From assembly GCA_963740945.1 (NCBI GenBank), contig CAVUGE010000033.1, positions 1 through 64,000 on the forward strand: a stretch of 64,000 nucleotides of DNA. Reading direction: 5' to 3'. A model generated the notes under the pieces. It saw only the letters and a program-made list of their open reading frames with translations. It was not told the DNA's origin and did not search any database. A program made the translations under genes and the position numbers. Positions 29,948-39,255 of the stretch are shown in pieces; position 1 is the stretch's first letter, and every line of letters starts with the position of its first letter. The stretch is from CAVQBP01 sp963740945. GTDB taxonomy: Bacteria; Bacteroidota; Ignavibacteria; Ignavibacteriales; Ignavibacteriaceae.

Positions 29948-29955
29948 ATTCATCC

Positions 29956-30270
29956 ATGAGATCATTGCCTCCTTTACACATCTTTAACCTCATCAATTTG
30001 TGGTCAAGTTATATTATTCAAAAAGGTACTTACAAAGGGCTCGGAATGGGTTTGGGATTTATCTTTTCCGATGATTTCTATTATGATGATAAAAATCTAT
30101 TAACGATTCCTTCATATTTTGTTATGAAAGAGAATATTTTCTATGAAGTTCCCCAATTTAGAATCTCTTTTCTATTAGACAATCTAACTGATAAAAGGTA
30201 CTGGGATTTTAACGGTACGCCACAAATGCCGGAAAAGTATGAACTCTCATTGAATTTAAATTTAGATTAA
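29956..30270 (+). pseudogene. TonB-dependent receptor, C-terminal remnant
   Basis: About 104 residues resemble the last strands of a TonB-dependent outer-membrane (siderophore-type) receptor: HIFNLINLWSSY, a glycine-rich GLGMGLGFIF strand, SYFVMKENIFYEV and the near-terminal signature ISFLLDNLTDKRYWDFNG. The plug domain, signal peptide and most of the barrel are absent, and there is nothing receptor-like upstream beyond short tandem repeats. It is therefore a relic. It overlaps the end of the histidine kinase gene by four bases on the opposite strand. Confidence 0.7.
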
Positions 30271-32042
30271 ATTGACCAATTTTCCTTAAAGTTTACCGGT
30301 TCTTTAGAAGTTATATTTTTATTATTTAAGTTAAATGTAATCTCATATTGTGTTCCGGAAATATTATCTACACTAACAGTACCATTAATTTGTTCTACAA
30401 GGCTTGTTACCAGCTGCAGACCGAGTGATTCCGAAGAGTTTATATCATAATCCTTCGGTAATCCTATGCCGTTGTCTTTAAAAATCAATTTATAGCAATT
30501 ATCATTAATTAAATTACCCCCTATTACAATTTCATTTTTACTATAATTCTTAATTCCTTTAAAAGCGTGCTTAACAGAATTTGAAATAAGTTCTGTAATA
30601 ATTAAACCGAGAGAAGTAGCCAGATCAATGTTAACAAAAGTTGTTTCCACTTCTATTTTGTATATAACATCATTCACTGATTTATATGAATTAGCTAAAT
30701 TTTTTACCAGCTCATGGACATAATCCTTAAAATTAATTTGTACAAAATTTTCCGTTTGATAAAGTTTTTCATGAACAATTGCCATTGATCTAATTCTATT
30801 CCGGCTGCTTTCTATTGCCTGAATAGATTCTTCTTCTTTAAGGAAAGAAGTCTGCAAATTAAGTAAACTTGATATTATCTGTAGATTATTTTTAACTCGA
30901 TGATGAATTTCTTTCAACAGCACTTCTTTTTCTTTTAAGGAAGACTGTAAGCTTTTTTGTGATTCATTTACTTTGGTTAACATAAAATTAAAAGAGCTGG
31001 CAAGTTCCCCAAGTTCATCATTTTGCTTTATATTAACGAATGATGAATAATCTCCCGATGCTATATTAGAAGAAGCTCTAGTTAAAAGGTTAAGAGGTTT
31101 GGTAATACTCCTGCTCATCATTATGGCTAATAGAATACCTCCAAGGATTAATATCAGTCCGATAAGCAGCATATCGCCTAAGAATTCTTGAGAAGCATAG
31201 AGTATCTTATTTTTTGAAAGTTCTATTAAGACCATCCATTCGGTACCGGGAATTTCCATAGTTTGAGCTATAAGCGGTGAGCCCTTCACACGCGAATACT
31301 CAACAATACCTTGTTTCCCCCTCATATTGACGGGAGGATTTGGAATAATATCAGATAAATTATACCATAAATTCCCGTTACTATTACCAATATATAATAG
31401 AGCATTAGAACCTAGTAACTTTGACAGATGCTTAATAACACCGGGCGAAGCCAGAACCAGTCTCCATTTTGTAATATATCCGATGGTTTTTTCATCCTTC
31501 ATTACAGGAGCAGTAGCGGCCCAATAAATGTGTTTTTGCAATACATAAAATTTGCTGATTGTAGGTTTACCCGGTATGAGATATTTATTTAAAAATGCAG
31601 TATCAGGTTTTATATTTTTTTTAATAAATGTTGATGTAAGAATCAGGTTTTTATCCGCATCCCTTAATTCTACCATTAATGACAAAGTATCAACTTTTGA
31701 GCTGAGAATATTTAATTCTTCGGCTGCATCAGTCTTATCTTTCGTTCCATTTGATTTTATATATGTTTTGATTGAATTACTGTTTGCAGCAGATTCAACA
31801 GCATTAAGAAAAACATTAGTTGACTGCTGGAAAAGGGAACTGAATTCAGTAACGAGGGCATTTGACCTTTCGTTTCCCCCTTCAAGGGATATTTTCTTAA
31901 GATTATTAAAGGATGTCAACGAGAAAATTATTATTACTAATAAAAGTAGAAATGTAATCAGTATTGGTAAACGTTTCCTAATGGAAATATTAAAAAGGAA
32001 GTAATTTCGAGAAGTATTTCTTTTTCTTTTATGGGTATTCAC
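30267..32042 (-). CDS. Membrane sensor histidine kinase (HisKA_2 type)
   Basis: 591 residues: a membrane helix at about 25-47, a periplasmic sensor region (about 48-285) with a Cache-like look, a second helix (about 287-310), a HAMP domain (SRSITKPLNLLTRASSNIASGDYSSF), and the HisKA_2 phospho-acceptor motif LLKEIHHRVKNNLQIISSLLNLQ (His380/381). A HATPase_c domain follows (GLIITELISNSVKHAF, DNGIGLP, SLGLQLVTSLV). Kinases of this class often feed response regulators with non-DNA-binding outputs. No regulator gene is adjacent, so it is an orphan here; the chemotaxis genes that follow lie on the other strand. Confidence 0.9.
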   Translation of the reverse strand: MNTHKRKRNTSRNYFLFNISIRKRLPILITFLLLLVIIIFSLTSFNNLKKISLEGGNERSNALVTEFSSLFQQSTNVFLNAVESAANSNSIKTYIKSNGTKDKTDAAEELNILSSKVDTLSLMVELRDADKNLILTSTFIKKNIKPDTAFLNKYLIPGKPTISKFYVLQKHIYWAATAPVMKDEKTIGYITKWRLVLASPGVIKHLSKLLGSNALLYIGNSNGNLWYNLSDIIPNPPVNMRGKQGIVEYSRVKGSPLIAQTMEIPGTEWMVLIELSKNKILYASQEFLGDMLLIGLILILGGILLAIMMSRSITKPLNLLTRASSNIASGDYSSFVNIKQNDELGELASSFNFMLTKVNESQKSLQSSLKEKEVLLKEIHHRVKNNLQIISSLLNLQTSFLKEEESIQAIESSRNRIRSMAIVHEKLYQTENFVQINFKDYVHELVKNLANSYKSVNDVIYKIEVETTFVNIDLATSLGLIITELISNSVKHAFKGIKNYSKNEIVIGGNLINDNCYKLIFKDNGIGLPKDYDINSSESLGLQLVTSLVEQINGTVSVDNISGTQYEITFNLNNKNITSKEPVNFKENWSI

Positions 32043-32295
32043 AGCATCTTTTTTAAAGATAAAATCATCATTATACGAATTATTAAAATTACAATTTTAT
32101 TTATCAGATGCTTGAATTTTTTAGGCCATAATAATGGTATGTCACATTAATCACATAGATGTATCGCATTGCTCTTTATCACTGCCACAATCAACAAACA
32201 ACAATCAACGCCCGGTCTTAGAAAAAACTACAGTGACAAAAAAATCTTAAACCCATATTGTTGCATATATAATGAACGTTTACTGCAAATTGGAA
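32043..32295. other. Upstream region of the histidine kinase gene
   Basis: No gene is seen. The stretch is AT-rich with an ACAATCAACAAACAACAATCAACG low-complexity patch around 32185-32212 and runs into the chemoreceptor remnant. Confidence 0.5.
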
Positions 32296-32583
32296 AAAAG
32301 GAGATACGGATGTAAGTGTTTCAATAGATTCCGAAGATGAACTCGGTTCACTAGGGAAGAGCAGTCAACAACAGCCGAACAGATAAGAAGGAGTATAGAT
32401 GCTATAAGTAATGTATCGAATGAGAGTGCGACTGGAACACAGTTAATTGCAAAATCTTCGGAAGAATTAAATAGTCTAACAGGTAATTTACAGGAACTGA
32501 TAAGTAAGTTTAATATTACAGATAATGATGAACAGGGGGCTCATTATTCGATAAGACAAAACGGAAAACTGGTTAAATTTTAA
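32296..32583 (+). pseudogene. Chemoreceptor (MCP) remnant with a large internal deletion
   Basis: The first ~60 bp encode the HAMP stretch GDTDVSVSIDSEDELGSLGK, nearly identical at DNA level to 37903-37960 in the third intact receptor. Without a gap the sequence jumps, in another frame, to the receptor C-terminus: STTAEQIRRSIDAISNVSNESATG, LNSLTGNLQELISKFNI and the end SIRQNGKLVKF, matching the SVRQNGKLIKS end of the receptor at 37124. No start codon or sensor domain remains. The likely cause is a deletion between short matching sequences (GGGAAGAGC-like and GAAGAGCAG-like) in an ancestral fourth receptor. Confidence 0.85.
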
Positions 32584-32614
32584 AATAATTACTAAAACTT
32601 AGCTGCATTTATTG

Positions 32615-32634
32615 CCGGATTTAAATCCGGTTTT
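32615..32634 (+). terminator. Rho-independent terminator of the receptor remnant
   Basis: CCGGATTT-AAATCCGG is a perfect 16-bp palindrome (CCGGA stem, TTTAAA loop) followed directly by TTTT, 32 bp after the remnant's stop codon. Confidence 0.7.
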
Positions 32635-32689
32635 AATAAACAAAGTTTTTAGCACCATACATATCTGTAAAATATTTCATCATAATGGC

Positions 32690-32716
32690 TAAATATAAAA
32701 GTAAATAGTTCGATAA
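32690..32716 (+). promoter_or_regulatory. Sigma-28 (FliA)-like promoter of the first chemoreceptor gene
   Basis: TAAA (32690-32693), 15 bp, then TTCGATAA (32709-32716) matches the flagellar sigma factor pattern TAAA-N15-GCCGATAA. It lies 65 bp before the start codon. The same arrangement occurs before fliK. Confidence 0.6.
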
Positions 32717-32781
32717 TAAAATAATCAAAAAATGAAAATTCTCATTAAAGCGAAGAGAAATTAATAAAAGGAAATTCAGTT

Positions 32782-34977
32782 TTGGCAAATATTAAGATTA
32801 AAAAATTTAGAGATTGGAGCTTTTTATATAAGGTATTCGGCATAAATGTTATTGGCTTTATAGGTTTTATTCTGCTTATTAGCCTTTATATTCTGCCTAC
32901 CATAAGGACCCAAATTTTAGAAGAAAAAAAACTCTCAATAGAAAAGATCGTTAATGTCGGCTTTAATATTCTAAGGTATTATGACTCCAAGGTTGAAGCT
33001 TCAGAATTGAGTTTGCAAGATGCACAAAAGTTAGCTAAAGAGGAAATAGGAAAATTCAAGTATGGTAATGATGATTATTTCTGGATAAACGATTTGTCTT
33101 GTAATATGATAATGAATGCAACTAAACCTGAATTGAACGGAACAAGTATGTTCGAATTCAAAGATCCTGACAATAAATACATTTTTAGAGAATTCGTCCA
33201 AATTGCAAAAACTAAAGGAGATGGTTTACTGGAATATTCCTGGCCTAAGCCGGGATATGAAAAACCTGTTCCCAAAATATCTTATGTAAAATTATTTGAT
33301 AAATGGGGATGGGTATTAGGCACAGGGATATATGTCAATGATGTTGATAAAGAATATTATGGAATACAACAAAATATTTATTTAATCCTAGGTATGCTGA
33401 TTACAGCTCTTATCACTTTTTCTTTTATTTTTTCTAAAAAATTAGTCAAACCAATTTATCAGCTGAAAGAAGCATCCGATAAAGTTGCTCAAGGGGAAAT
33501 GAATGTTCATGTTGATTTTATTAGTAATGATGAAATTGGAAAATTAGCTGGTTCTTTTAATTCTATGGCTGAAAAGATTGCAACACAGATTCAATATTTG
33601 GAAAATATTCCCACACCTGTTATGATTATAGATAATGACTTTAATATACAATTTATGAATAAAAAAGGAGCGGAAATAGTAGGAAAAAATCATAAAGAGG
33701 TAGTTGGACAGAAATGTTATGATAATTTTAAAACAGGCGATTGCAAGACAGAGAATTGTGCTCTATATAAGGCAATGAAAAGAGATAATATCTTTTCACA
33801 GGAAACAATAGCACGGCCTAACGGATATGAGCTTCCTATTCTATATACTGGAGCACCCGTTAAAAATAGAGGAGGAAAAATAATCGGGGCAGTGGAAGCT
33901 ATTACCGATATTAGAGAAATTAAAGAAATGCAGAATTATTTAACCCGCTCAACAAAGAAAATGATGTTGGCAATGGAACAGTTTGAAAAAGGAAATTTAA
34001 CTATCACTGTTTCACCTGAAAAAGATGATGATATCGGCAGACTGTTTAAAGGATTTAATAAAACTGTTTCAAATATGAAGCAAATAATCGAAACGGTTAA
34101 AGATGCTGTAGAATCTATAACTCAATCAAGCACAGAAATTTCCGCAAGTACTGAAGAAATGTCAATAGGAGGCCAGGAGCAATCAAATCAAACGAACGAA
34201 GTAGCGGCTGCTGTAGAACAAATGACCAGAACGATTTTAGAAACAACAAGGAATGCTGGTACGGCATCTGAAAATGTAAAGAAAGCAGGATTAACTGCAG
34301 TTGAAGGGGGAAAAGTTGTTGAGGAAACCGTAACCGGTATGAAGAGGATTGCTGAAGTAGTTTCCAGAGCAGCAGAGACAGTAAAACAGCTTGGAAATAG
34401 CAGTAATCAAATAGGTGAAATAGTTCAGGTAATTGATGATATAGCAGATCAGACAAATTTACTTGCATTAAATGCGGCAATTGAAGCAGCGCGTGCAGGA
34501 GAACAGGGAAGAGGATTTGCTGTAGTGGCAGATGAAGTAAGGAAATTAGCCGAACGGACAACTAAAGCTACCAAAGAGATAGCATTAATGATAAAACAGA
34601 TACAGAGCGACACATCTGAGGCGGTGAATTCGATAGAAGAAGGGAATAGCGAAGTCAAGAAAGGAAGGGAGATGGCTAATAAAGCAGGAGAATCATTGAA
34701 AGAGATAATAAATGCGTCGAATAAGGTAGTAGATGATGTAAACCAGGTAGCAAGTGCAAGCGAAGAACAGTCTGTTACAGCAGAACAAATAAGTAAAAAT
34801 ATTGAAGCAATAAATAGTGTCTCGCATGAAAATGCTTCAGGAATAGCCCAGGTTGCAAGGTCTGCAGAAGATCTGAACCGGCTTACAGAGAATCTTCAAA
34901 ATATTATAAACAGATTTAAAGTCGATACCGGTGAAACAACTGATTTTTATTTAAATAAGGTTAGTTACACTAATTAG
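32782..34977 (+). CDS. Methyl-accepting chemotaxis protein with Cache and PAS domains
   Basis: The start is TTG with AAAAGGA ten bases upstream. The 731-residue protein has a membrane helix (about 20-42), a periplasmic single-Cache (sCache_2-like) sensor (YGNDDYFWINDLSCNMIMNATKPEL through KWGWVLGTGIYVNDVDKEY), a second helix (about 200-220), and a HAMP (KPIYQLKEASDKVAQGEMNVHV). A cytoplasmic PAS domain follows (LENIPTPVMIIDNDFNIQFMNKKGAEIVG, with a CKTENC pair), then a HAMP-like linker and the signalling hairpin whose tip is IDDIADQTNLLALNAAIEAARAGEQGRGFAVVADEVRKLAERT. sCache_2 sensors often bind small organic acids. The PAS domain may add redox sensing. Confidence 0.93.
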   Translation: MANIKIKKFRDWSFLYKVFGINVIGFIGFILLISLYILPTIRTQILEEKKLSIEKIVNVGFNILRYYDSKVEASELSLQDAQKLAKEEIGKFKYGNDDYFWINDLSCNMIMNATKPELNGTSMFEFKDPDNKYIFREFVQIAKTKGDGLLEYSWPKPGYEKPVPKISYVKLFDKWGWVLGTGIYVNDVDKEYYGIQQNIYLILGMLITALITFSFIFSKKLVKPIYQLKEASDKVAQGEMNVHVDFISNDEIGKLAGSFNSMAEKIATQIQYLENIPTPVMIIDNDFNIQFMNKKGAEIVGKNHKEVVGQKCYDNFKTGDCKTENCALYKAMKRDNIFSQETIARPNGYELPILYTGAPVKNRGGKIIGAVEAITDIREIKEMQNYLTRSTKKMMLAMEQFEKGNLTITVSPEKDDDIGRLFKGFNKTVSNMKQIIETVKDAVESITQSSTEISASTEEMSIGGQEQSNQTNEVAAAVEQMTRTILETTRNAGTASENVKKAGLTAVEGGKVVEETVTGMKRIAEVVSRAAETVKQLGNSSNQIGEIVQVIDDIADQTNLLALNAAIEAARAGEQGRGFAVVADEVRKLAERTTKATKEIALMIKQIQSDTSEAVNSIEEGNSEVKKGREMANKAGESLKEIINASNKVVDDVNQVASASEEQSVTAEQISKNIEAINSVSHENASGIAQVARSAEDLNRLTENLQNIINRFKVDTGETTDFYLNKVSYTN

Positions 34978-35056
34978 ATAAAGTTTTTAAGATTTTTTAA
35001 GAACGGGATGATAAACCATAATATAGGATTCGCTGAAAATACAAGGAAAAAATATA

Positions 35057-37069
35057 ATGAAACTAACAATCTCAAGAAAAGTTGGAGTAATAGTATCTGC
35101 TACCCTCCTGATTTCTTTAAGCTTAATGCTCTACCTTCTTCTTGCACGTGAGGAAAGTGCAAAAAAAAATAAGGATAAAGAAGCCGTTGATGAATTATCA
35201 AATATTATTGATCAGTCAATCATTTTTAGTATGGGTGAAGGGATTAATGATATTCATCCGTTTATAGAGAGAGCGGAAAAAATAAAGAATATAAGAGAAC
35301 TAAGAATAATACCTTCTAATAAAATAGAAAAAGGGAGTGAAGATAAGCTTGACTCTGAAGAAAGAAAAGTTTTATCCACACGCACAAAAGAGTTCTATGA
35401 AGAGAAATTTAATAATGAAGAAGTCTGCAGATTTATTAAACCGGTACTTGCCGAAGAAAACTGTTTAACATGTCATGACGTAAAAGTTAAGGAGCCTCTG
35501 GCAGTCATAAGCTTACGATATTCGATGAAAGCAGATTACGCAGCTATAGCCAGTCAAAAATTGGAAGCCATACTAATGGCTCTTGGTACCATTATAATCG
35601 CGATTCTGATGGTAATGATATTTCTAAAAAGGACAGTTATAAAGGATTTACTACTTGCAGTTAAAGAAATTAAAAAACTTTCAACCGGAAATATGAAATG
35701 TGAAATGAGCATTAAAAGAGATGATGAACTGGGTGAATTGTGCGATTCAGTTGGTAAACTAATACATTCTCTTAATGGACACAGTTATGCGGCAGAGCAA
35801 ATTGCTAAAGGGAATATGAATGTTGAGATAGTAAAGCTTTCCGAGAATGATACGCTTGGAAAAGCAATGATAACTGTAAAAGAGAGTCTTATCTTATTAG
35901 TAAATGATATCGAAGAGATGTCTGTTGCAGCTAAAGAAGGAAATCTTAGAAAAAGAGTGGATGCAGATAATCACCCCGGAGAATATAAAAAAATTGTTCT
36001 AGGTTATAATGAAACCTTAGATGCAATGAGTACACCCCTTGAAGAAAGTTCGCAGGTTTTAGGTGAAATGGCACAGGGAGACTTTACCGTTAGAATGAGA
36101 GGCGATTACCAGGGCGATTTTATAAAAATAAAAAGGAACATAAATAAAGTAGCTGATTCAATGTGCGAAGCCATAAACGCTGTTTCAAAATCAGTATATG
36201 CGACTGCAAGTGCATCTAACCAAATTTCCTCAAGTACTGAAGAAATGGCATCGGGCGCACAGGAGCAATCTTCACAAACGGAAGAAGTGGCAACAGCTGT
36301 AGAACAAATGGCAAGAACTATACTTGAGACAACAAGAAATGCCAGTCAGGCTTCTGAAAATTCTAGGAAAGCTGGACAGATCGCCGGAGATGGGGGAAAA
36401 ATTGTTGAAAATACTGTTGAAGGTATGAAAAAGATAGAAGAAGTGGTTTCCAGAGCAGCAGAGACAGTAAAACAACTTGGAAATAGCAGTAATCAAATAG
36501 GAGAAATAGTTCAGGTAATTGATGATATAGCCGATCAGACGAATTTACTTGCATTAAATGCGGCAATAGAAGCAGCGCGTGCAGGTGAGCAGGGAAGAGG
36601 TTTTGCTGTAGTAGCAGATGAAGTAAGGAAATTAGCTGAGAGGACAACCAAAGCTACCAAAGAGATAGCTGTAATGATAAAGCAAATACAGGGTGATACA
36701 ACAGATGCTGTGAATTCGATAGAAGAAGGTAACAAGGAAGTGAAAATGGGTAGGGACTTGGCTAATAAAGCCGGAGATTCATTGAAAGAAATAATAAATG
36801 CATCAAATAAAGTAGTAGATGATGTAAACCAGGTTGCAAGTGCAAGTGAAGAACAGTCTGTTACAGCAGAACAGATAAGTAAAAATATAGAAGCAATAAA
36901 TAATGTCTCACATGAAAATGCTTCGGGAATAGCGCAAGTTGCAAGAGCCGCTGAAGATTTAAATAACCTTACTGAGAATCTCCAAAAATTAGTCAACAGA
37001 TTTAAGATCAATTCCGGCCCAGAGTTGTATCAAACGGAAGAGCATAATAGTGAATTAATTAAATATTAG
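35057..37069 (+). CDS. Methyl-accepting chemotaxis protein with periplasmic CxxCH (haem-type) sensor
   Basis: 670 residues: a first membrane helix (about 8-27), and a periplasmic region with one c-type haem motif CLTCH (Cys136-His140) in a Tll0287-like/DUF3365-like context. A second helix (about 170-192) follows, then several consecutive HAMP-like modules (IKKLSTGNMKCEMSIKRDDELGEL, YAAEQIAKGNMNVEIVKLSENDTLGKA, MSVAAKEGNLRKRVDADNHPGEY, LGEMAQGDFTVRMRGDYQGDF) and the MCP signalling hairpin with the standard tip. A covalently bound haem would let it sense oxygen, NO or redox state. Haem attachment is inferred from the motif and the periplasmic location. Confidence 0.9.
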   Translation: MKLTISRKVGVIVSATLLISLSLMLYLLLAREESAKKNKDKEAVDELSNIIDQSIIFSMGEGINDIHPFIERAEKIKNIRELRIIPSNKIEKGSEDKLDSEERKVLSTRTKEFYEEKFNNEEVCRFIKPVLAEENCLTCHDVKVKEPLAVISLRYSMKADYAAIASQKLEAILMALGTIIIAILMVMIFLKRTVIKDLLLAVKEIKKLSTGNMKCEMSIKRDDELGELCDSVGKLIHSLNGHSYAAEQIAKGNMNVEIVKLSENDTLGKAMITVKESLILLVNDIEEMSVAAKEGNLRKRVDADNHPGEYKKIVLGYNETLDAMSTPLEESSQVLGEMAQGDFTVRMRGDYQGDFIKIKRNINKVADSMCEAINAVSKSVYATASASNQISSSTEEMASGAQEQSSQTEEVATAVEQMARTILETTRNASQASENSRKAGQIAGDGGKIVENTVEGMKKIEEVVSRAAETVKQLGNSSNQIGEIVQVIDDIADQTNLLALNAAIEAARAGEQGRGFAVVADEVRKLAERTTKATKEIAVMIKQIQGDTTDAVNSIEEGNKEVKMGRDLANKAGDSLKEIINASNKVVDDVNQVASASEEQSVTAEQISKNIEAINNVSHENASGIAQVARAAEDLNNLTENLQKLVNRFKINSGPELYQTEEHNSELIKY

Positions 37070-37123
37070 AAGTATCAAAATATCTGCTGAATATAAAAAA
37101 TAATCGAAAAATAGGTTTTATCT

Positions 37124-39130
37124 ATGAAAAAGTACTGGCAAAATCTTAAAATAAATCAGAAAATTTTATACCCAATCATTTTAGTATCTATTTTAAGCGG
37201 AGGCATTAGTTTCTGGTATTTTTATAACCTTTATAAAGAAACCGAAGTAAATTCGCTTGTGTCAAGGGCACGTACACTAATTGTTGAGGCTGAAGCCGTT
37301 AGGGATTATACCGCAACACAGCTTAAAACAGGGATATTCAAAAATGATTTAACGGATACAAAGAAAGTGCTTTTTACCGTCCCGATTTTTTCTGCAATGA
37401 AAGTTGCAAAGGAAAAAGCTGCGGAATTAAATATGAATTTTAAGGTTCCGAAATTTCAGCCAAGGAATCCGGATAATACTCCGGATAGCTATGAATCAAA
37501 GATACTTGAAAAACTTAAAACCGGTAATGTAAATGAGTATTGGGAAATTGATAATGCTACTAATACAGTTAGATTCTTTAAACCAATTAAGTTAACTGAG
37601 GAATGTTTAAAGTGTCATGGTGATCCAGATAAATCTATGGAGTACTGGGGACGAAGTGATGGAAAAGATATTACAGGAGCAAAAATGGAAGGCTGGAAAG
37701 CCGGTGAAATACATGGAGCTTTTGAAATTTTAATGTCAATGAAGCCGGTTCAAGCATCTGTTGAACAAAAATCTTTGCTGATTGCATTAATATCCGCATT
37801 AGGTGTTGGTTTAATTGTACTGATAGGGTTTTTTGTCTCCAGAAATATAAGCAGGCCAATAACCGAACTTAAAAATGCTGCGGATAAAGTTGCCGAAGGA
37901 GATACGGATGTAAGTGTTTCAATAGATTCTGAAGATGAACTCGGTTCACTGGGGAAAAGCTTTAACGGTATGGTAAGGAATCTTATAAAAGCAAACGAAG
38001 CTTTAAATGAAGAAAAGAAAAGTATTGAAAAAAAGGTGGAATTTGCAGTTAAAGAGTCAGAGGAACAGAAAAATTATCTCTCAAAGAGCGTTGAAATTAT
38101 GCTTGGGGAAATAAAGAAATTTTCGGATGGAGATTTAACTATCCGGCTGAATGCAGAAAAGGATGACGATATTAAGAAACTATATGACGGTTTTAATTTA
38201 TCGGTTAAGAATATAAATAACTTAATAAAAAATGTTAATGAGGCAATTGGAGCTACTGCAAATGCTTCAACAGAAATATCTGCAATAGTAGAACAGGGGG
38301 CTGCAGGCTTTCAAGAGCAGTCTATTCAGACATCTGAAGTGGCAACGGCTATAGAACAAATGACAAAGACTATCCTTGAAACAACTCAAAATGCGGGAAC
38401 AGCGTCCGATAATGCGAGAAAAGCAGGTATGATTGCAGGTGAAGGAGGGAAAGTCGTTGAAGATACTATTCAGGGTATGATAAGGATAGCCGATGTAGTT
38501 TCCAAAGCGGCGGAGACGGTAAAACAACTCGGAAAAAGTAGTAATCAAATAGGAGAAATAGTTCAAGTAATAGATGATATAGCAGATCAGACTAATTTAC
38601 TAGCATTAAATGCAGCAATAGAAGCAGCGCGTGCAGGAGAGCAGGGAAGGGGTTTTGCAGTAGTAGCAGATGAAGTAAGGAAATTAGCCGAAAGAACAAC
38701 AAAAGCTACGAATGAGATTGCATTAATGATTAAGCAAATCCAGAAAGATACAACGGAAGCAGTGGGTTCAATAGAAAAGGGGACTGAAGAAGTAAAAAGA
38801 GGAAGAGAGAAAGCTAACGATGCCGGAAAATCGTTAAGAGAAATAATAAATGCCTCAAACAGGGTCGTGGATGAAGTAAACCAGGTAGCTAGTGCCAGTG
38901 AGGAACAATCAATTACAGCGGAACAAATAAGCAAAAATATTGATGCAATCAATAATGTAGCACAGGATAGTGCAAATGGAATTCAACAGGTGGCTAAATC
39001 AGCTGAAGATTTAAACATGCTCACAGAAAACCTGCAGAACTTAATAAGTAAATTTAAAATAAATAGTGATTCTGAAGAAAGCGAAACACACTTTTCAGTA
39101 AGACAAAACGGAAAGTTGATTAAGTCATAA
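37124..39130 (+). CDS. Methyl-accepting chemotaxis protein with Tll0287-like haem-type sensor
   Basis: 668 residues: an N-terminal membrane helix (about 15-33), and a Tll0287/DUF3365-like periplasmic domain ending in the haem motif ECLKCHGDP (Cys161-Cys164-His165) followed by EIHGAFEILMSM. A second helix (about 215-238) leads to one HAMP (RPITELKNAADKVAEGDTDVSVSIDSEDELGSL), a coiled coil, a second HAMP-like piece and the MCP signalling domain. Its C-terminal tail SVRQNGKLIKS is shared with the deleted receptor at 32296, so the two are paralogues. It probably signals redox or gas status. Confidence 0.92.
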   Translation: MKKYWQNLKINQKILYPIILVSILSGGISFWYFYNLYKETEVNSLVSRARTLIVEAEAVRDYTATQLKTGIFKNDLTDTKKVLFTVPIFSAMKVAKEKAAELNMNFKVPKFQPRNPDNTPDSYESKILEKLKTGNVNEYWEIDNATNTVRFFKPIKLTEECLKCHGDPDKSMEYWGRSDGKDITGAKMEGWKAGEIHGAFEILMSMKPVQASVEQKSLLIALISALGVGLIVLIGFFVSRNISRPITELKNAADKVAEGDTDVSVSIDSEDELGSLGKSFNGMVRNLIKANEALNEEKKSIEKKVEFAVKESEEQKNYLSKSVEIMLGEIKKFSDGDLTIRLNAEKDDDIKKLYDGFNLSVKNINNLIKNVNEAIGATANASTEISAIVEQGAAGFQEQSIQTSEVATAIEQMTKTILETTQNAGTASDNARKAGMIAGEGGKVVEDTIQGMIRIADVVSKAAETVKQLGKSSNQIGEIVQVIDDIADQTNLLALNAAIEAARAGEQGRGFAVVADEVRKLAERTTKATNEIALMIKQIQKDTTEAVGSIEKGTEEVKRGREKANDAGKSLREIINASNRVVDEVNQVASASEEQSITAEQISKNIDAINNVAQDSANGIQQVAKSAEDLNMLTENLQNLISKFKINSDSEESETHFSVRQNGKLIKS

Positions 39131-39170
39131 AATAATTATAGATGTTCAAAATCTTAAATGACAATTTAAC

Positions 39171-39197
39171 TCAACAAATTATGATAAAATTCGATAA
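39171..39197 (+). promoter_or_regulatory. Weak sigma-28-like site upstream of cheW
   Basis: TTCGATAA at 39190 is identical to the -10 element of the sites before the first receptor and fliK; the -35 position reads TCAA rather than TAAA at N15. It lies about 59 bp before the cheW start. Confidence 0.4.
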
Positions 39198-39255
39198 TAA
39201 ATAATAAATCTCAACTTAAAACATGAAAAAGCAACCATATTTCTAAGAGGAAGAA

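Larger units (their letters stand above)
29648..29955. other. Gene-free 308 bp with repeats
   Basis: No coding sequence or clear promoter is seen. The stretch holds the second GCCCCACCGGAG repeat copy (29844) and four 11-bp tandem units (29904-29947), immediately before a TonB-receptor remnant. Confidence 0.6.

Noticed and set aside
31552..32004. 150-residue plus-strand frame opposite the histidine kinase gene
   Set aside because: Antisense to a strongly supported kinase with clear HAMP and HisKA_2 motifs; a by-product of codon bias.
36535..37011. 158-residue open frame on the minus strand opposite a chemoreceptor
   Set aside because: It mirrors the coding frame of the MCP signalling domain, and equivalent antisense frames occur opposite the other two receptors; no start signal or family match.
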